Notes under the pieces: model-generated
The model's database searches: none
Told to the model about the DNA's origin: nothing
What the model saw: only the letters and a program-made list of their open reading frames with translations
Program-made: the position numbers and the translations under genes
Assembly: GCA_024687205.1 (NCBI GenBank)
Contig: JAILES010000121.1
Coordinates: forward strand, 1-59,213
DNA length: 59,213 nucleotides
Origin: Lachnospiraceae bacterium
GTDB taxonomy: Bacteria > Bacillota > Clostridia > Lachnospirales > Lachnospiraceae
Direction of reading: 5' to 3'
In this document: in pieces, positions 36,367 to 44,762 of the stretch
Numbering within the stretch: the stretch's first letter is position 1
Layout: every line of letters starts with the position of its first letter

Positions 36367-37071
36367 TTACACCCGGTCATTTTTAATATTTTCAAGCGCT
36401 GCGGCTGCGGCGGCTTTTTCGGCATCTTTCTTTTTTCTGCCTGTTCCGGTTCCGCAGACTTTCCCGTTTACCCTTACCTCCACTTCATGTACTCTGTCGT
36501 GGTCGGGTCCCCGCACATCCGTGACCGTATATTCTATATCAACTGCCCCGTCTGTCTGCAGATATTCCTGCAAAGCAGACTTGGGATCGTTTTCATTTAC
36601 AAAACTGTCGGTATCATCAAGTACGAATCTTTCGACAAAACTTGCTGCCGCTTCGTATCCCCCGTCCAGGTAGATCGCACCGATCAGAGCTTCAAAGGCA
36701 TCGGATATCACCGAGGGTTTCATTGCACCTCCGGTAGCTCTCTCGCCTTTTCCCAGCAGTATCAGATCCTTCAGTCCTATACCGGATGCACAATCCGAAA
36801 GCGCCGACTCACATACAAGTGCTGCCCGCAGTCTGCTCATCCTGCCTTCCGGCATATCCGGATACTTCTTATATATCAGCGTGCTCGATACCAGTTCCAG
36901 CACTGCATCTCCCAGGAACTCCAGACGTTCATTGCATTCCGTAACGTTGATCTTTCTCTCGTTGGCATAGGATGAATGTGTCAGCGCTCTGAGCGGCAGG
37001 CTTTTATCCGAAAAAACATAAGCAATCTCTTCTTCGATCTTTTTTATCCTTGCTTCATTATCGCTGTTCAT
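36367..37071 (-). CDS. rnc: Ribonuclease III
   Basis: RNase III cuts double-stranded RNA in rRNA and mRNA processing. The catalytic signature ERLEFLGDAVLELV (about residues 43-56) and a second acidic site (SDAFEALIGAIYLDGG) are present, followed by a double-stranded-RNA-binding domain with DPKSALQEYLQTDG and the late GRKKKDAEKAAAAAALE. The 234-residue length is typical. It overlaps acpP by four bases. Confidence 0.96.
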   Translation of the reverse strand: MNSDNEARIKKIEEEIAYVFSDKSLPLRALTHSSYANERKINVTECNERLEFLGDAVLELVSSTLIYKKYPDMPEGRMSRLRAALVCESALSDCASGIGLKDLILLGKGERATGGAMKPSVISDAFEALIGAIYLDGGYEAAASFVERFVLDDTDSFVNENDPKSALQEYLQTDGAVDIEYTVTDVRGPDHDRVHEVEVRVNGKVCGTGTGRKKKDAEKAAAAAALENIKNDRV

Positions 37072-37307
37072 TTTTCCGCTGTCGCCTTAAGTATCGCCTG
37101 ATGCGCATCTTCCACGGTTACTATGTTTTCCAGTTCGACATTCTTTAATTCTATGTCGAGTTCGTCTTCCACCAGTTTAAATATCTGAGCCATATCGATC
37201 GAATCAGCGCCCAGCGTGGTCTCGAATTCCGCCTCCGGCTGTATTTCCTTATCATAGACCTGCAGGACTATGCGGATCGAATTTTTTAAAACCTCATACT
37301 CCATCAT
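37068..37307 (-). CDS. acpP: Acyl carrier protein
   Basis: The 79-residue acidic protein carries growing acyl chains in fatty acid synthesis on a phosphopantetheine arm attached to Ser in GADSIDMAQIF. The usual motif is DSL, here DSI. It overlaps plsX by 14 bases and rnc by four, indicating translational coupling. In Bacillus fabD and fabG lie between plsX and acpP; both are absent here. Confidence 0.94.
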   Translation of the reverse strand: MMEYEVLKNSIRIVLQVYDKEIQPEAEFETTLGADSIDMAQIFKLVEDELDIELKNVELENIVTVEDAHQAILKATAEK

Positions 37308-38316
37308 TTCCTCCGGTCTTCAAGTGTTCCTTGATCCTCTCATTTATGTTCTGTTCCTTGAATGTTCTGCACTGCAGGATGGAATTCCTTACCTCCACTG
37401 CCTCGGCGGAACCATGGGTTTTTACGACCAGTCCGTTAAGTCCGAGAAGCGGCGCTCCGCCGTATCTCTTCACATCCATATCCTTAAGCTTTGATTTGAG
37501 CGTAGGCTTAATGAGCAGTGCTCCGAGCTTGCTGATAAAGCTGCTCATCAGCGCACTCTTTATGGTCCCCAGTATCCACTTTCCGGTACCTTCATACAGC
37601 TTCAGGATAACATTTCCGACAAAGGCTTCGCAGACTATCACATCCGCAGCTCCGAAGGGTATCTCCCTCGCTTCTATACATCCGATGAAATTGATATCCT
37701 TACACTCTTTCAGCAGCGGTATGGTCTCTTTTACCAGTGCGTTTCCCTTCTCTTCCTCTGCACCGATATTCACAATGGCAACACGGGGATTTTTAATGTT
37801 CAGTGCGCCTTCCATATATATACTGCCCATCTGTGCGAACTGGACGAGCATTTCCGGCTTGGCATCAACATTGGCACCGCAGTCGATCAGCAGCGAGCAG
37901 CCCTTCTCATTAGGTATGATGGGAGCAAGAGGAGCCCTCTCGACTCCGGGGATACGTCCTACGATGAGCTGCCCTCCCACAAGTATGGCACCACTGGAAC
38001 CCGCAGAAATAAAGGCATCGCACTCCCCGTCTTTCACCATGTGAAGTGCTTTTACTATGGAAGAATCCTTCTTCCTTCTTATGGCCATAACGGGAGGTTC
38101 GGCCATTTCAATAACTTCCGTGGCATTTACCAGTTTGAGCCTGCTCTCGTCATAGCTCAGATCCTTAAGGATCTCTTTTATCTCATCCTCTTTGCCTACC
38201 AGGCTTACCTGAATGTCATCGGCATCGTTAAGAGCATCGACCACACCTTTAACGATCTCAAGCGGCGCATTATCACCACCCATTGCATCCACGGCAACGC
38301 TGACCATCTTACCCAT
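37294..38316 (-). CDS. plsX: Phosphate acyltransferase PlsX
   Basis: PlsX converts acyl-ACP to acyl-phosphate for phospholipid synthesis. The 340-residue sequence starts VSVAVDAMGGDNAP and contains the conserved DAFISAGSSGAILVGG, LLIDCGANVDAKPE and VCEAFVGNVILKLYEG. It heads the plsX-acpP-rnc-smc-ftsY block behind a sigma-A type promoter. I saw no FapR-type operator. Confidence 0.96.
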   Translation of the reverse strand: MGKMVSVAVDAMGGDNAPLEIVKGVVDALNDADDIQVSLVGKEDEIKEILKDLSYDESRLKLVNATEVIEMAEPPVMAIRRKKDSSIVKALHMVKDGECDAFISAGSSGAILVGGQLIVGRIPGVERAPLAPIIPNEKGCSLLIDCGANVDAKPEMLVQFAQMGSIYMEGALNIKNPRVAIVNIGAEEEKGNALVKETIPLLKECKDINFIGCIEAREIPFGAADVIVCEAFVGNVILKLYEGTGKWILGTIKSALMSSFISKLGALLIKPTLKSKLKDMDVKRYGGAPLLGLNGLVVKTHGSAEAVEVRNSILQCRTFKEQNINERIKEHLKTGGNDGV

Positions 38317-38371
38317 TATACGAATCTCCCTTTCAAAAAATCATACGATTCCATCAAAACATACGAAGTAT

Positions 38372-38400
38372 ATTTTACTAAATCTCCCTCCAAAAATCAA
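38372..38400 (-). promoter_or_regulatory. Promoter of the plsX-acpP-rnc-smc-ftsY block
   Basis: On the minus strand a -35 TTGATT (38400-38395) and a -10 TAAAAT (38377-38372) are spaced by 17 bases, about 55 bases before the plsX ATG. No further promoter is obvious until the PilZ gene, so transcripts may run as far as queA. Confidence 0.6.
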
Positions 38401-38421
38401 GTAAAAAAGGCACCATAAAGG

Positions 38422-38470
38422 CTTCTCCCCCCGGGGGAGAAGCTGTCGGCGCAGCCGACTGATGAGGGGG
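38422..38470. repeat. Palindromic repeat copy between rpmF and plsX
   Basis: On the plus strand CTTCTCCCCCCGGGGGAGAAG is an almost perfect hairpin, followed by CTGTCGGCGCAGCCGACTG, a second hairpin, and ATGAGGGGG. The same order of two hairpins and end is found inside ftsY (32691) and inside the M3 peptidase gene (38911). It lies next to the rpmF terminator. Confidence 0.85.
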
Positions 38471-38472
38471 AC

Positions 38473-38503
38473 AAAAAAACTCCGGAACATACATTCCGGA
38501 GTC
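38473..38503 (-). terminator. Terminator of rpmF
   Basis: The minus strand has ACTCCGGAATGTATGTTCCGGAGT followed by seven T. A nine- to ten-base stem and T-run about 30 bases after the rpmF stop make this a clear intrinsic terminator. Confidence 0.9.
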
Positions 38504-38531
38504 TTCATATACAATATCAATATATGACGGC

Positions 38532-38711
38532 TTATGCAGTCTCTATAACTGTCTTCATGTTATATGCGCCGCAAGCCTTGCATACACGATGCGGGGTCAT
38601 AAGCTCACCGCACTTGCTGCATTTTACTAATGTCGGAGCGGTCATTTTCCAGTTCGCTCTTCTTTTATCTCTTCTTCCTCTGGAAGATTTATTCTTAGGA
38701 CAAATGGACAT
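38532..38711 (-). CDS. rpmF: 50S ribosomal protein L32
   Basis: The 59-residue protein starts SICPKNKSSRGRRDKRRANW and has a zinc ribbon (CSKCGELMTPHRVCKACG), the zinc-binding form of L32. The ATG at 38711 has GGGAGGTG upstream; a frame extension to 38750 is not needed. The usual partner yceD (DUF177) is not upstream. The gene stands alone with its own promoter and terminator. Confidence 0.96.
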   Translation of the reverse strand: MSICPKNKSSRGRRDKRRANWKMTAPTLVKCSKCGELMTPHRVCKACGAYNMKTVIETA

Positions 38712-38759
38712 TTCTAACACCTCCCATCCAATTTCTGTTTTCGTCAACACGCAAGTGAT

Positions 38760-38789
38760 ATTATACTCACTTCATCAGTTTCTTGTCAA
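38760..38789 (-). promoter_or_regulatory. rpmF promoter
   Basis: On the minus strand a perfect -35 TTGACA (38789-38784) and a perfect -10 TATAAT (38765-38760) are spaced by 18 bases. It lies directly after the M3 peptidase stop. Confidence 0.85.
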
Positions 38790-38797
38790 GACTTTTT

Positions 38798-41191
38798 TTA
38801 CACATTATTGCTTCCGTCATTTCCGGGCGGCGTATACCATGAAGGCATCTGCTGCTGGGGCTGTTGCGGTTGCTGAGGCTGCTGGGGTGCAGCTGTCGGC
38901 GCTACATAGGCTTCCCCTTGAGGCGCAGCTGTCACCGCAGGTGACTGATGAGGTGTCTCCTGCGTCTGCACGGGCGCCTGATACTGCGGTGCCTGGTACT
39001 GAGGTGCCTGATATTGAGGAGCTTGATACTGCGCTGCCTGCGGCATTCCCTGGTTCATCTGTGCCTGGCTGCTTGCCGCCATTTTCTTTCTCTTATTTGA
39101 TGAAGTGATAAGAAGTATGATCGCTATGATCATTCCGATCAGCAGTACAAAAGCTATCACTATAAAGATCTTAAATATGGTGCTCATTCCGCCTTCATCT
39201 TTATCAGCCTTTGAAGCCCTGTCTCTGGAGCCTTTTTCTTCCTTCTCTTTGTCGACATCTTTTTCTTCATCACCGGCATCGTCATCATCTTCTTCGACTG
39301 TCGTTTCCTTCTTGGGCCTTGCTTCTCCCCAATAGGTGGTATTCTCATGCTCGGGATAGTTCTTGTATACAGTTCTCTCATCGACCAGTCCCACGACATA
39401 TGAAAGGTCATCGGCATACAGATCGAATCTGGGCTCTTTTATGGGATTGTTAAGCCCCACTTCTTCAATGGTCTCCTGGAAATCATCCTGGAATTCCTTA
39501 TCTACCAGTGCCAGATAAGTATCTATACCTTCATCCCTGTCATCAAGGATCACGTCAAAGAGTTCAAATACTGCTGCTACCGAAGTGGAATAGCTTATGT
39601 AATACATGGGGGACTGGAAAGTATGATGAACGTTGATCCAGTCATAGTTTACTCCCTTGTCCATGTATCCGCTCATCGCATAATACATACTGTTGGAATA
39701 CATATAAGCATAGTTTCCGCCGTATTCTTCGCAGACTTCTTCGTAGATCTTGTTTATATCATCCAGGGTGATACCGTCAGCATTTGTATACACCCTGTAC
39801 TGGAACTCATCTTCCTTTACACCCTCTATGGCTGAATAAACCAGCTGGAAGATTGTGTTCATCTTCATTATCTCGGCCTGGTCGCCATAGATATCTTCCG
39901 CAAAATCCATAAAGAGCATTTCAAGTCCCTGTGAATGGATCTCTGCCAGATCGATATTGGTATCACCGTAATACCAGCTGTCTTCGGTCATGTAGTACAT
40001 CTGGTTGTAATGTCCGAACTCATGGATCAGCGTTTCCATATCCGAAATGCTTCCGCTTGCACAGTTATACATATAGGGAGCATTGTATCCGGGAACAGAG
40101 GTCGTATATCCGCCCGGAGCCTTCTTGGAATTGACGCTCAGATCATAAGCCTTGCGGTCTTCCATGAAGTCCAGTGAGACCAGCATATCAGAAGATATCT
40201 TCGGAAGATATTCTCTCAGGGTATCGAGACATTCCTGCTCGGTACGCTTCTCATTGTACAGATTGCTGACCTCCTCATAATGCTCGCCGTAAATGAGCAT
40301 GGTCATATCATCCTTAAAGGGAACCAGATAATCCTTTACGCCCTGTCTGTAATCCTCAAGCTGTTCGGGAGTATAGTCCCTTTCATAGATCTCTTCATAT
40401 GCGTAATCGGCATAGTTATCATATCCGTAACTTTTTGCCAGTTTGTTCCTGACATCTATAAGGTCGAGATACAGCTGGCCGAATTCCTCATTCTTTTTCT
40501 TGAGTATCTCGGCATCCGCAGTCATATAGGCTGTCATATCGATATTTCCTGCCGCATACTCCTGGGAGAGTTCGTCGGATGTATACTGCTTCCCGTTGAC
40601 CGTGGTCTTGAACTCTTTCTGGGAAAGCACGTCAAATTGAAGCGAAAGCTCTGTCTCCTTGGAATTCAGATCCTTCTGCTCCTGGGTCATCTCTTCATAA
40701 TCGAGTATGTCTTCCCACTCTTCTTCGGTCACCCTGTCCTTCAAAACCTGGAAGCAGGGGGATTCCGCGATCTTGCGGTAATTTATCTGGATGGCATCGC
40801 CCACATCCGTGGCCAGATCACTGTAGAACTGTACCTCATCATCCCAGTATTTATCATCAGCCACCAGATCGGAATTGATATGGGCTATATGATAGTTCCT
40901 GCTGACTTCGTTGATATAGTCCTCCATCCCCACGATGATATCAAGGACTGCATCATTGTTGGCGGTATCTGCGATAGTTTCGTCAATGTTCTCCACTATC
41001 TTGTCAAAATCCGCCTTGTCCATGCGGGAATATTCCCACTCATCGAACTTTTTGTCGGTATGTTCGGTCCTGTCCGTAAGCCTGCCGTCATGCTCGCCTT
41101 CCGCATACACCTGCATACCGGGAAAGAGCAGCACCGCAGCCATAAGGCCGAAAGCCGCTCTCTTCAGATCACAAAAACTTTTTCTTTTCAT
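38798..41191 (-). CDS. Surface-anchored M3 family oligoendopeptidase with Q/P-rich tail
   Basis: The 797-residue protein starts with a signal peptide (MKRKSFCDLKRAAFGLMAAVLL ... VYA before EGEHD). A large helical M3 peptidase domain follows, with the zinc site HEFGH in METLIHEFGHYNQ and a distal Glu region (INIDLAEIHSQGLEML-like, DTNIDLAEIHSQG). After an acidic and Lys-rich linker comes a membrane helix (IFKIFIVIAFVLLIGMIIAIILLI), then a cytoplasmic tail with four QYQAP repeats and poly-Gln/Pro. Most M3 peptidases (PepF, thimet type) are cytoplasmic, so an exported, membrane-anchored form is unusual. Part of the tail (TPHQSPAVTAAPQGEAY) is encoded by a palindromic repeat. The ATG at 41191 follows pta by eight bases holding GGGGAG. 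Confidence 0.87.
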   Translation of the reverse strand: MKRKSFCDLKRAAFGLMAAVLLFPGMQVYAEGEHDGRLTDRTEHTDKKFDEWEYSRMDKADFDKIVENIDETIADTANNDAVLDIIVGMEDYINEVSRNYHIAHINSDLVADDKYWDDEVQFYSDLATDVGDAIQINYRKIAESPCFQVLKDRVTEEEWEDILDYEEMTQEQKDLNSKETELSLQFDVLSQKEFKTTVNGKQYTSDELSQEYAAGNIDMTAYMTADAEILKKKNEEFGQLYLDLIDVRNKLAKSYGYDNYADYAYEEIYERDYTPEQLEDYRQGVKDYLVPFKDDMTMLIYGEHYEEVSNLYNEKRTEQECLDTLREYLPKISSDMLVSLDFMEDRKAYDLSVNSKKAPGGYTTSVPGYNAPYMYNCASGSISDMETLIHEFGHYNQMYYMTEDSWYYGDTNIDLAEIHSQGLEMLFMDFAEDIYGDQAEIMKMNTIFQLVYSAIEGVKEDEFQYRVYTNADGITLDDINKIYEEVCEEYGGNYAYMYSNSMYYAMSGYMDKGVNYDWINVHHTFQSPMYYISYSTSVAAVFELFDVILDDRDEGIDTYLALVDKEFQDDFQETIEEVGLNNPIKEPRFDLYADDLSYVVGLVDERTVYKNYPEHENTTYWGEARPKKETTVEEDDDDAGDEEKDVDKEKEEKGSRDRASKADKDEGGMSTIFKIFIVIAFVLLIGMIIAIILLITSSNKRKKMAASSQAQMNQGMPQAAQYQAPQYQAPQYQAPQYQAPVQTQETPHQSPAVTAAPQGEAYVAPTAAPQQPQQPQQPQQQMPSWYTPPGNDGSNNV
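38911..38955. repeat. Degenerate palindromic repeat copy inside the M3 peptidase gene
   Basis: On the plus strand CTTCCCCTTGAGGCG is followed by CAGCTGTCACCGCAGGTGACTGATGAGGTG. It matches the order and end of the copies at 32691 and 38422, though the first hairpin has decayed. It is read in frame from the minus strand in the Pro/Gln-rich tail. Confidence 0.7.
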
Positions 41192-41199
41192 TACTCCCC

Positions 41200-42198
41200 T
41201 CATTCCTGGGCCTGTACCGCAGTCAATGCGACCACGCCCACTATATCTTCCCACGAACAGCCTCTCGACAGATCGTTAACGGGTCTTGCTATGCCCTGGA
41301 GCATGGGGCCGTAGGCACAGGCCTTGCCCAGTCTCTCCACAAGCTTGTATGAGATATTCCCGCAGTCAAGATTGGGGAATATCAGAATATTTGCCTTGCC
41401 GGCTACCGGTGATCCCGGTGCCTTGCTTTTGGCAACCTTCGGAACTATGGCTGCATCGGTCTGCAGTTCACCGTCCAGTATCAGTTCCGGATATCTTTCC
41501 ATTGCTATCCTCTCGGCCTCTATCACCTTATCGACCAGCGGATGATGAGCACTTCCCTTTGTCGAATGGCTCAGCATTGCGATCACCGGATTAGCACCGA
41601 TCAGCTTCCTGAAACTTGCAGCCGATGATGCAGCGATCTCAGCCAGTTCCTCCGAGGTGGGATCCTGGTTAAGTCCGCAGTCCGAGAATACAAACAGACC
41701 GTTTTCACCGTATTCGCAATCCGGTACTTCCATGATGAAGAAACCGCTTACCAGCTTTGTTCCCGGCGCTGTCTTTAATATCTGCAGTGACGGGCGGAGC
41801 ACATCGGCGGTCGCATGGCAGCATCCGGCTACCATTCCGTCGGCATCTCCGGCCTTTACCATTACGACACCGAAAGTAAGATAATCCGAAAGCAGGATAT
41901 CCCTTGCCTTCTCTTCCGTCATCCCTTTATGCTTTCTGCACTCGTAAAGGATATTGGTATAATAATCAAGCTTGTCGGTATTCTCAGGATCTATGATGGT
42001 CACCTTATCAAGATCAAGTTCCAGCCAGCCTGCGCCGTCGCGTATCTTCTCTTCCTTGCCGACCATTATGATATTCGCAAGTCTCTCTTCAATGATATGC
42101 GCTGCGGCAATAAGCGTTCTTTTATCCGTAGTCTCCGGAAGGACTATGGTCTTCTTATCTGCCCTTGCCTTATCCTTGATTATATCGATATAAGCCAT
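41200..42198 (-). CDS. pta: Phosphate acetyltransferase
   Basis: Pta interconverts acetyl-CoA and acetyl phosphate. The 332-residue short form matches over its length: KTIVLPETTDKRTLIAAA (N-terminus), DGMVAGCCHATADVLRPSLQI, AMLSHSTKGSA and DLSRGCSWEDIVGVVALTAVQ (C-terminus). An acetate kinase gene usually follows but is absent here. It lies between leuS (21 bases) and the M3 peptidase gene (8 bases) in one operon. Confidence 0.95.
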   Translation of the reverse strand: MAYIDIIKDKARADKKTIVLPETTDKRTLIAAAHIIEERLANIIMVGKEEKIRDGAGWLELDLDKVTIIDPENTDKLDYYTNILYECRKHKGMTEEKARDILLSDYLTFGVVMVKAGDADGMVAGCCHATADVLRPSLQILKTAPGTKLVSGFFIMEVPDCEYGENGLFVFSDCGLNQDPTSEELAEIAASSAASFRKLIGANPVIAMLSHSTKGSAHHPLVDKVIEAERIAMERYPELILDGELQTDAAIVPKVAKSKAPGSPVAGKANILIFPNLDCGNISYKLVERLGKACAYGPMLQGIARPVNDLSRGCSWEDIVGVVALTAVQAQE

Positions 42199-42219
42199 CT
42201 CTTAACCCCCTGCTGTTAT

Positions 42220-44658
42220 TTATTTTCCTACTATGTTCACTATCCTGCCCGGTACATAAATTTCCTTGATGATAGTTGCAGGCAGCCTGTTCCCCAGCGC
42301 ATCCTTAGCCATCGCAAGCACGCTGTCCTTGTCGGCATCCTTGGCTATCTTAATGGTACACTTCACCTTGCCGCCAATCTGTACCGCTATCTCAACTTCA
42401 TTTTCTTCCATCTTGCTCTTGTCTGCTTCGGGCCACTTCTCGTTGAACACGCTGCTGCTGTGGCCATACTGTTCCCAGAGTTCCTCAGCCATATGAGGAG
42501 CAAAAGGAGCCAGCAGGATTATCGCGGTTTCAACGGTTGTTCTGTCTACTCCGCTTGTCTTGGTCAGATCCACGAACTTGTTGTTGTACTCCATGAATGC
42601 CGAGATCACGGTATTAAGGCTGAAGTTTTCAAGTCTCGTGGTCACATCATGAGTCAGCTTGTTCCTCAGACGTACCAGTTCCTCTGTCTCAGCTGCATTC
42701 TTATCCTTATTCTCCATAGCCATGGTGTAGAATCTCATAAGGAAACGGTAAACACCGTCGATACCTCTGGAATCCCACTCACTGTCCAGCTCGGGAGGAC
42801 CTACGAACAGCTCATACATACGCAGAGAATCGCAGCCGTAATCCATAACCAGCTCATCGGGTGATACCACGTTGCCCTGTGACTTACTCATCTTAACGGG
42901 CTTATCTCCCCACTTCTCTGTATCGGCAGCCTTCTTAAGGATCATGCCCTGGTTGAAGAGTCTCTTGAAAGGCTCGTCAAAATCGAGCACTCCTATGTCC
43001 TTTAAGAACTTGGTATAGAAACGTGAATACAGCAGATGCAGCACTGCATGCTCCACACCGCCGACATACATATCAACGGGCAGATACTTGTCTGCTTTTT
43101 CACGGTCTACCAGCATCTTATCGTTCTTGCTGTCCACATAACGGAGGAAATACCAGGAAGAACCTGCCCACTGGGGCATGGTGTTGGCCTCTCTCCTTGC
43201 GGGCTTTCCGCACTTGGGACAGGTAGTGTTCATCCAGCTGTCGATAGCTGCAAGAGGTGACTCACCTGTTCCGGTAGGCTCATACTTCTCCACATCGGGA
43301 AGCAGCAGCGGCAGTTCCTCTTCGGGTACAGGCACACAGCCGCAGTCAGGACAATGTACGATGGGAATAGGCTCGCCCCAGTATCTCTGGCGGGAGAATA
43401 CCCAGTCTCTCAATTTGTAATTGGTAGTCTTACGGCCGTACCCCATCTTCTCTATCATTGCTGGAGCTTCCTTCTTGAGCACGGAGCTTTCCATGCCGTT
43501 CCACTCACCGCTGTTGATCATCGTGCCCTGAGCTAAAGTATATGCTTCCTGCATATCCTTTATCTCTTCACCGTCTTTTGCGATGACCTGTATGATGGGC
43601 AGATCAAACTTCTTTGCAAAAGCAAAGTCACGATCGTCATGCGCGGGCACGCACATGATAGCGCCGGTACCGTAATCAGCCAGCACATAATCCGACAGCC
43701 AGATAGGCACCTTCTCCTTATTCAGAGGATTGATCGCATAACTTCCGGTGAACACACCGGTCTTTTCCTTATCCTGAAGCCTGTCCACGTTTGATTTTGT
43801 GAAAGCCTTGTAAATATAGTCTTCTACGGCTGCCCTGGTCTCATCCGTTGCAAGGCTCTTTGCAAGAGCATGCTCGGGAGCCAGTACCATAAAAGTTGCT
43901 CCGTAAAGCGTATCAGGCCTTGTGGTATATACGGTAAGTTTTTCTTCCCTGCCGTCTATTGCAAAGTCAACCTCCGCACCGTAAGAACGGCCTATCCACT
44001 CGGTCTGCATCTTCTTAACCTTCTCGGGCCAGTCAAGCTGATCAAGGTCATCGAGCAGTCTGTCTGCATAAGCAGTGATCTTTAGCATCCACTGCTTAAG
44101 GTTCTTTTTTGTTACTTCGGTGTGGCATCTCTCGCACTTGCCGTCTACCACTTCCTCATTTGCAAGACCTGTCTTACAGGAAGGACACCAGTTGATGGGC
44201 ATCTCCTTTTCATATGCAAGACCTTTCTTGAACATCTGCACGAATATCCACTGTGTCCACTTATAGAAAGCGGGATCCGTAGTGTTTACTTCCCTGTCCC
44301 AGTCATAGACAGCAGCTATCTGATTGATCTGTTTCTTTATATTTGCCACGTTCTGTGCAGTTGAAACTGCGGGATGAACGCCGTTCTTTATGGCATAATT
44401 CTCGGCGGGCAGACCGAAGGCATCCCAGCCCATAGGATGTATCAGATAATATCCGTTAAGCATCTTATACCTGCTCCATACATCGGATATAACGTATCCT
44501 CTCCAGTGTCCCACATGGAGTCCCGAACCTGAAGGATAAGGGAACATATCCAGGCAGTAATACTTGGGTTTCTTACCGTCATCCACATTAACGGGATGCT
44601 CCTCCCAGTTCTTTCTCCATTTTTCTTCCACCTCACGGTGATTATACTGAATAGCCAT
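42220..44658 (-). CDS. leuS: Leucyl-tRNA synthetase
   Basis: LeuS charges tRNA-Leu. The class I signatures are present: HIGH-type HVGH in YPSGSGLHVGHWRGY (about residues 41-50) and KMSKS in KPVKMSKSQGNVVSPDEL. The editing domain (about 220-410, TTRPDTLYGATFMVLAPEH) and zinc-binding segment (CPSCKTGLANEEVVDGKCERC) are complete. The 812 residues are the normal length. The transcript start predicted from the promoter leaves only about 45 bases of leader, so there is no T-box. Confidence 0.97.
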   Translation of the reverse strand: MAIQYNHREVEEKWRKNWEEHPVNVDDGKKPKYYCLDMFPYPSGSGLHVGHWRGYVISDVWSRYKMLNGYYLIHPMGWDAFGLPAENYAIKNGVHPAVSTAQNVANIKKQINQIAAVYDWDREVNTTDPAFYKWTQWIFVQMFKKGLAYEKEMPINWCPSCKTGLANEEVVDGKCERCHTEVTKKNLKQWMLKITAYADRLLDDLDQLDWPEKVKKMQTEWIGRSYGAEVDFAIDGREEKLTVYTTRPDTLYGATFMVLAPEHALAKSLATDETRAAVEDYIYKAFTKSNVDRLQDKEKTGVFTGSYAINPLNKEKVPIWLSDYVLADYGTGAIMCVPAHDDRDFAFAKKFDLPIIQVIAKDGEEIKDMQEAYTLAQGTMINSGEWNGMESSVLKKEAPAMIEKMGYGRKTTNYKLRDWVFSRQRYWGEPIPIVHCPDCGCVPVPEEELPLLLPDVEKYEPTGTGESPLAAIDSWMNTTCPKCGKPARREANTMPQWAGSSWYFLRYVDSKNDKMLVDREKADKYLPVDMYVGGVEHAVLHLLYSRFYTKFLKDIGVLDFDEPFKRLFNQGMILKKAADTEKWGDKPVKMSKSQGNVVSPDELVMDYGCDSLRMYELFVGPPELDSEWDSRGIDGVYRFLMRFYTMAMENKDKNAAETEELVRLRNKLTHDVTTRLENFSLNTVISAFMEYNNKFVDLTKTSGVDRTTVETAIILLAPFAPHMAEELWEQYGHSSSVFNEKWPEADKSKMEENEVEIAVQIGGKVKCTIKIAKDADKDSVLAMAKDALGNRLPATIIKEIYVPGRIVNIVGK

Positions 44659-44708
44659 ATTTATTTCCTTCTTTCTCTATAAGATTGTCCGTAAAAAAAC
44701 ACCTATAT

Positions 44709-44737
44709 ATTATAAATATTAGCGACTTTATCGTCAA
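44709..44737 (-). promoter_or_regulatory. Promoter of leuS-pta-M3 peptidase operon
   Basis: On the minus strand a -35 TTGACG (44737-44732) and a perfect -10 TATAAT (44714-44709) are spaced by 17 bases. A run of T (ATAGGTGTTTTTTT) lies in the short leader. Confidence 0.8.
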
Positions 44738-44762
44738 GTTTACCGCAGGTTTATACCCCGGC

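Noticed and set aside
38317..38421. FapR operator before plsX
   Set aside because: The region has only a sigma-A type promoter. I found no symmetrical TTAGTACC-type site.
39000..39060. CRISPR-like array in the M3 peptidase gene
   Set aside because: The short repeats encode QYQAP units in frame and have no spacer pattern.
44659..44762. T-box riboswitch before leuS
   Set aside because: A perfect promoter leaves a leader of only about 45 bases, far too short, and no T-box sequence is seen.
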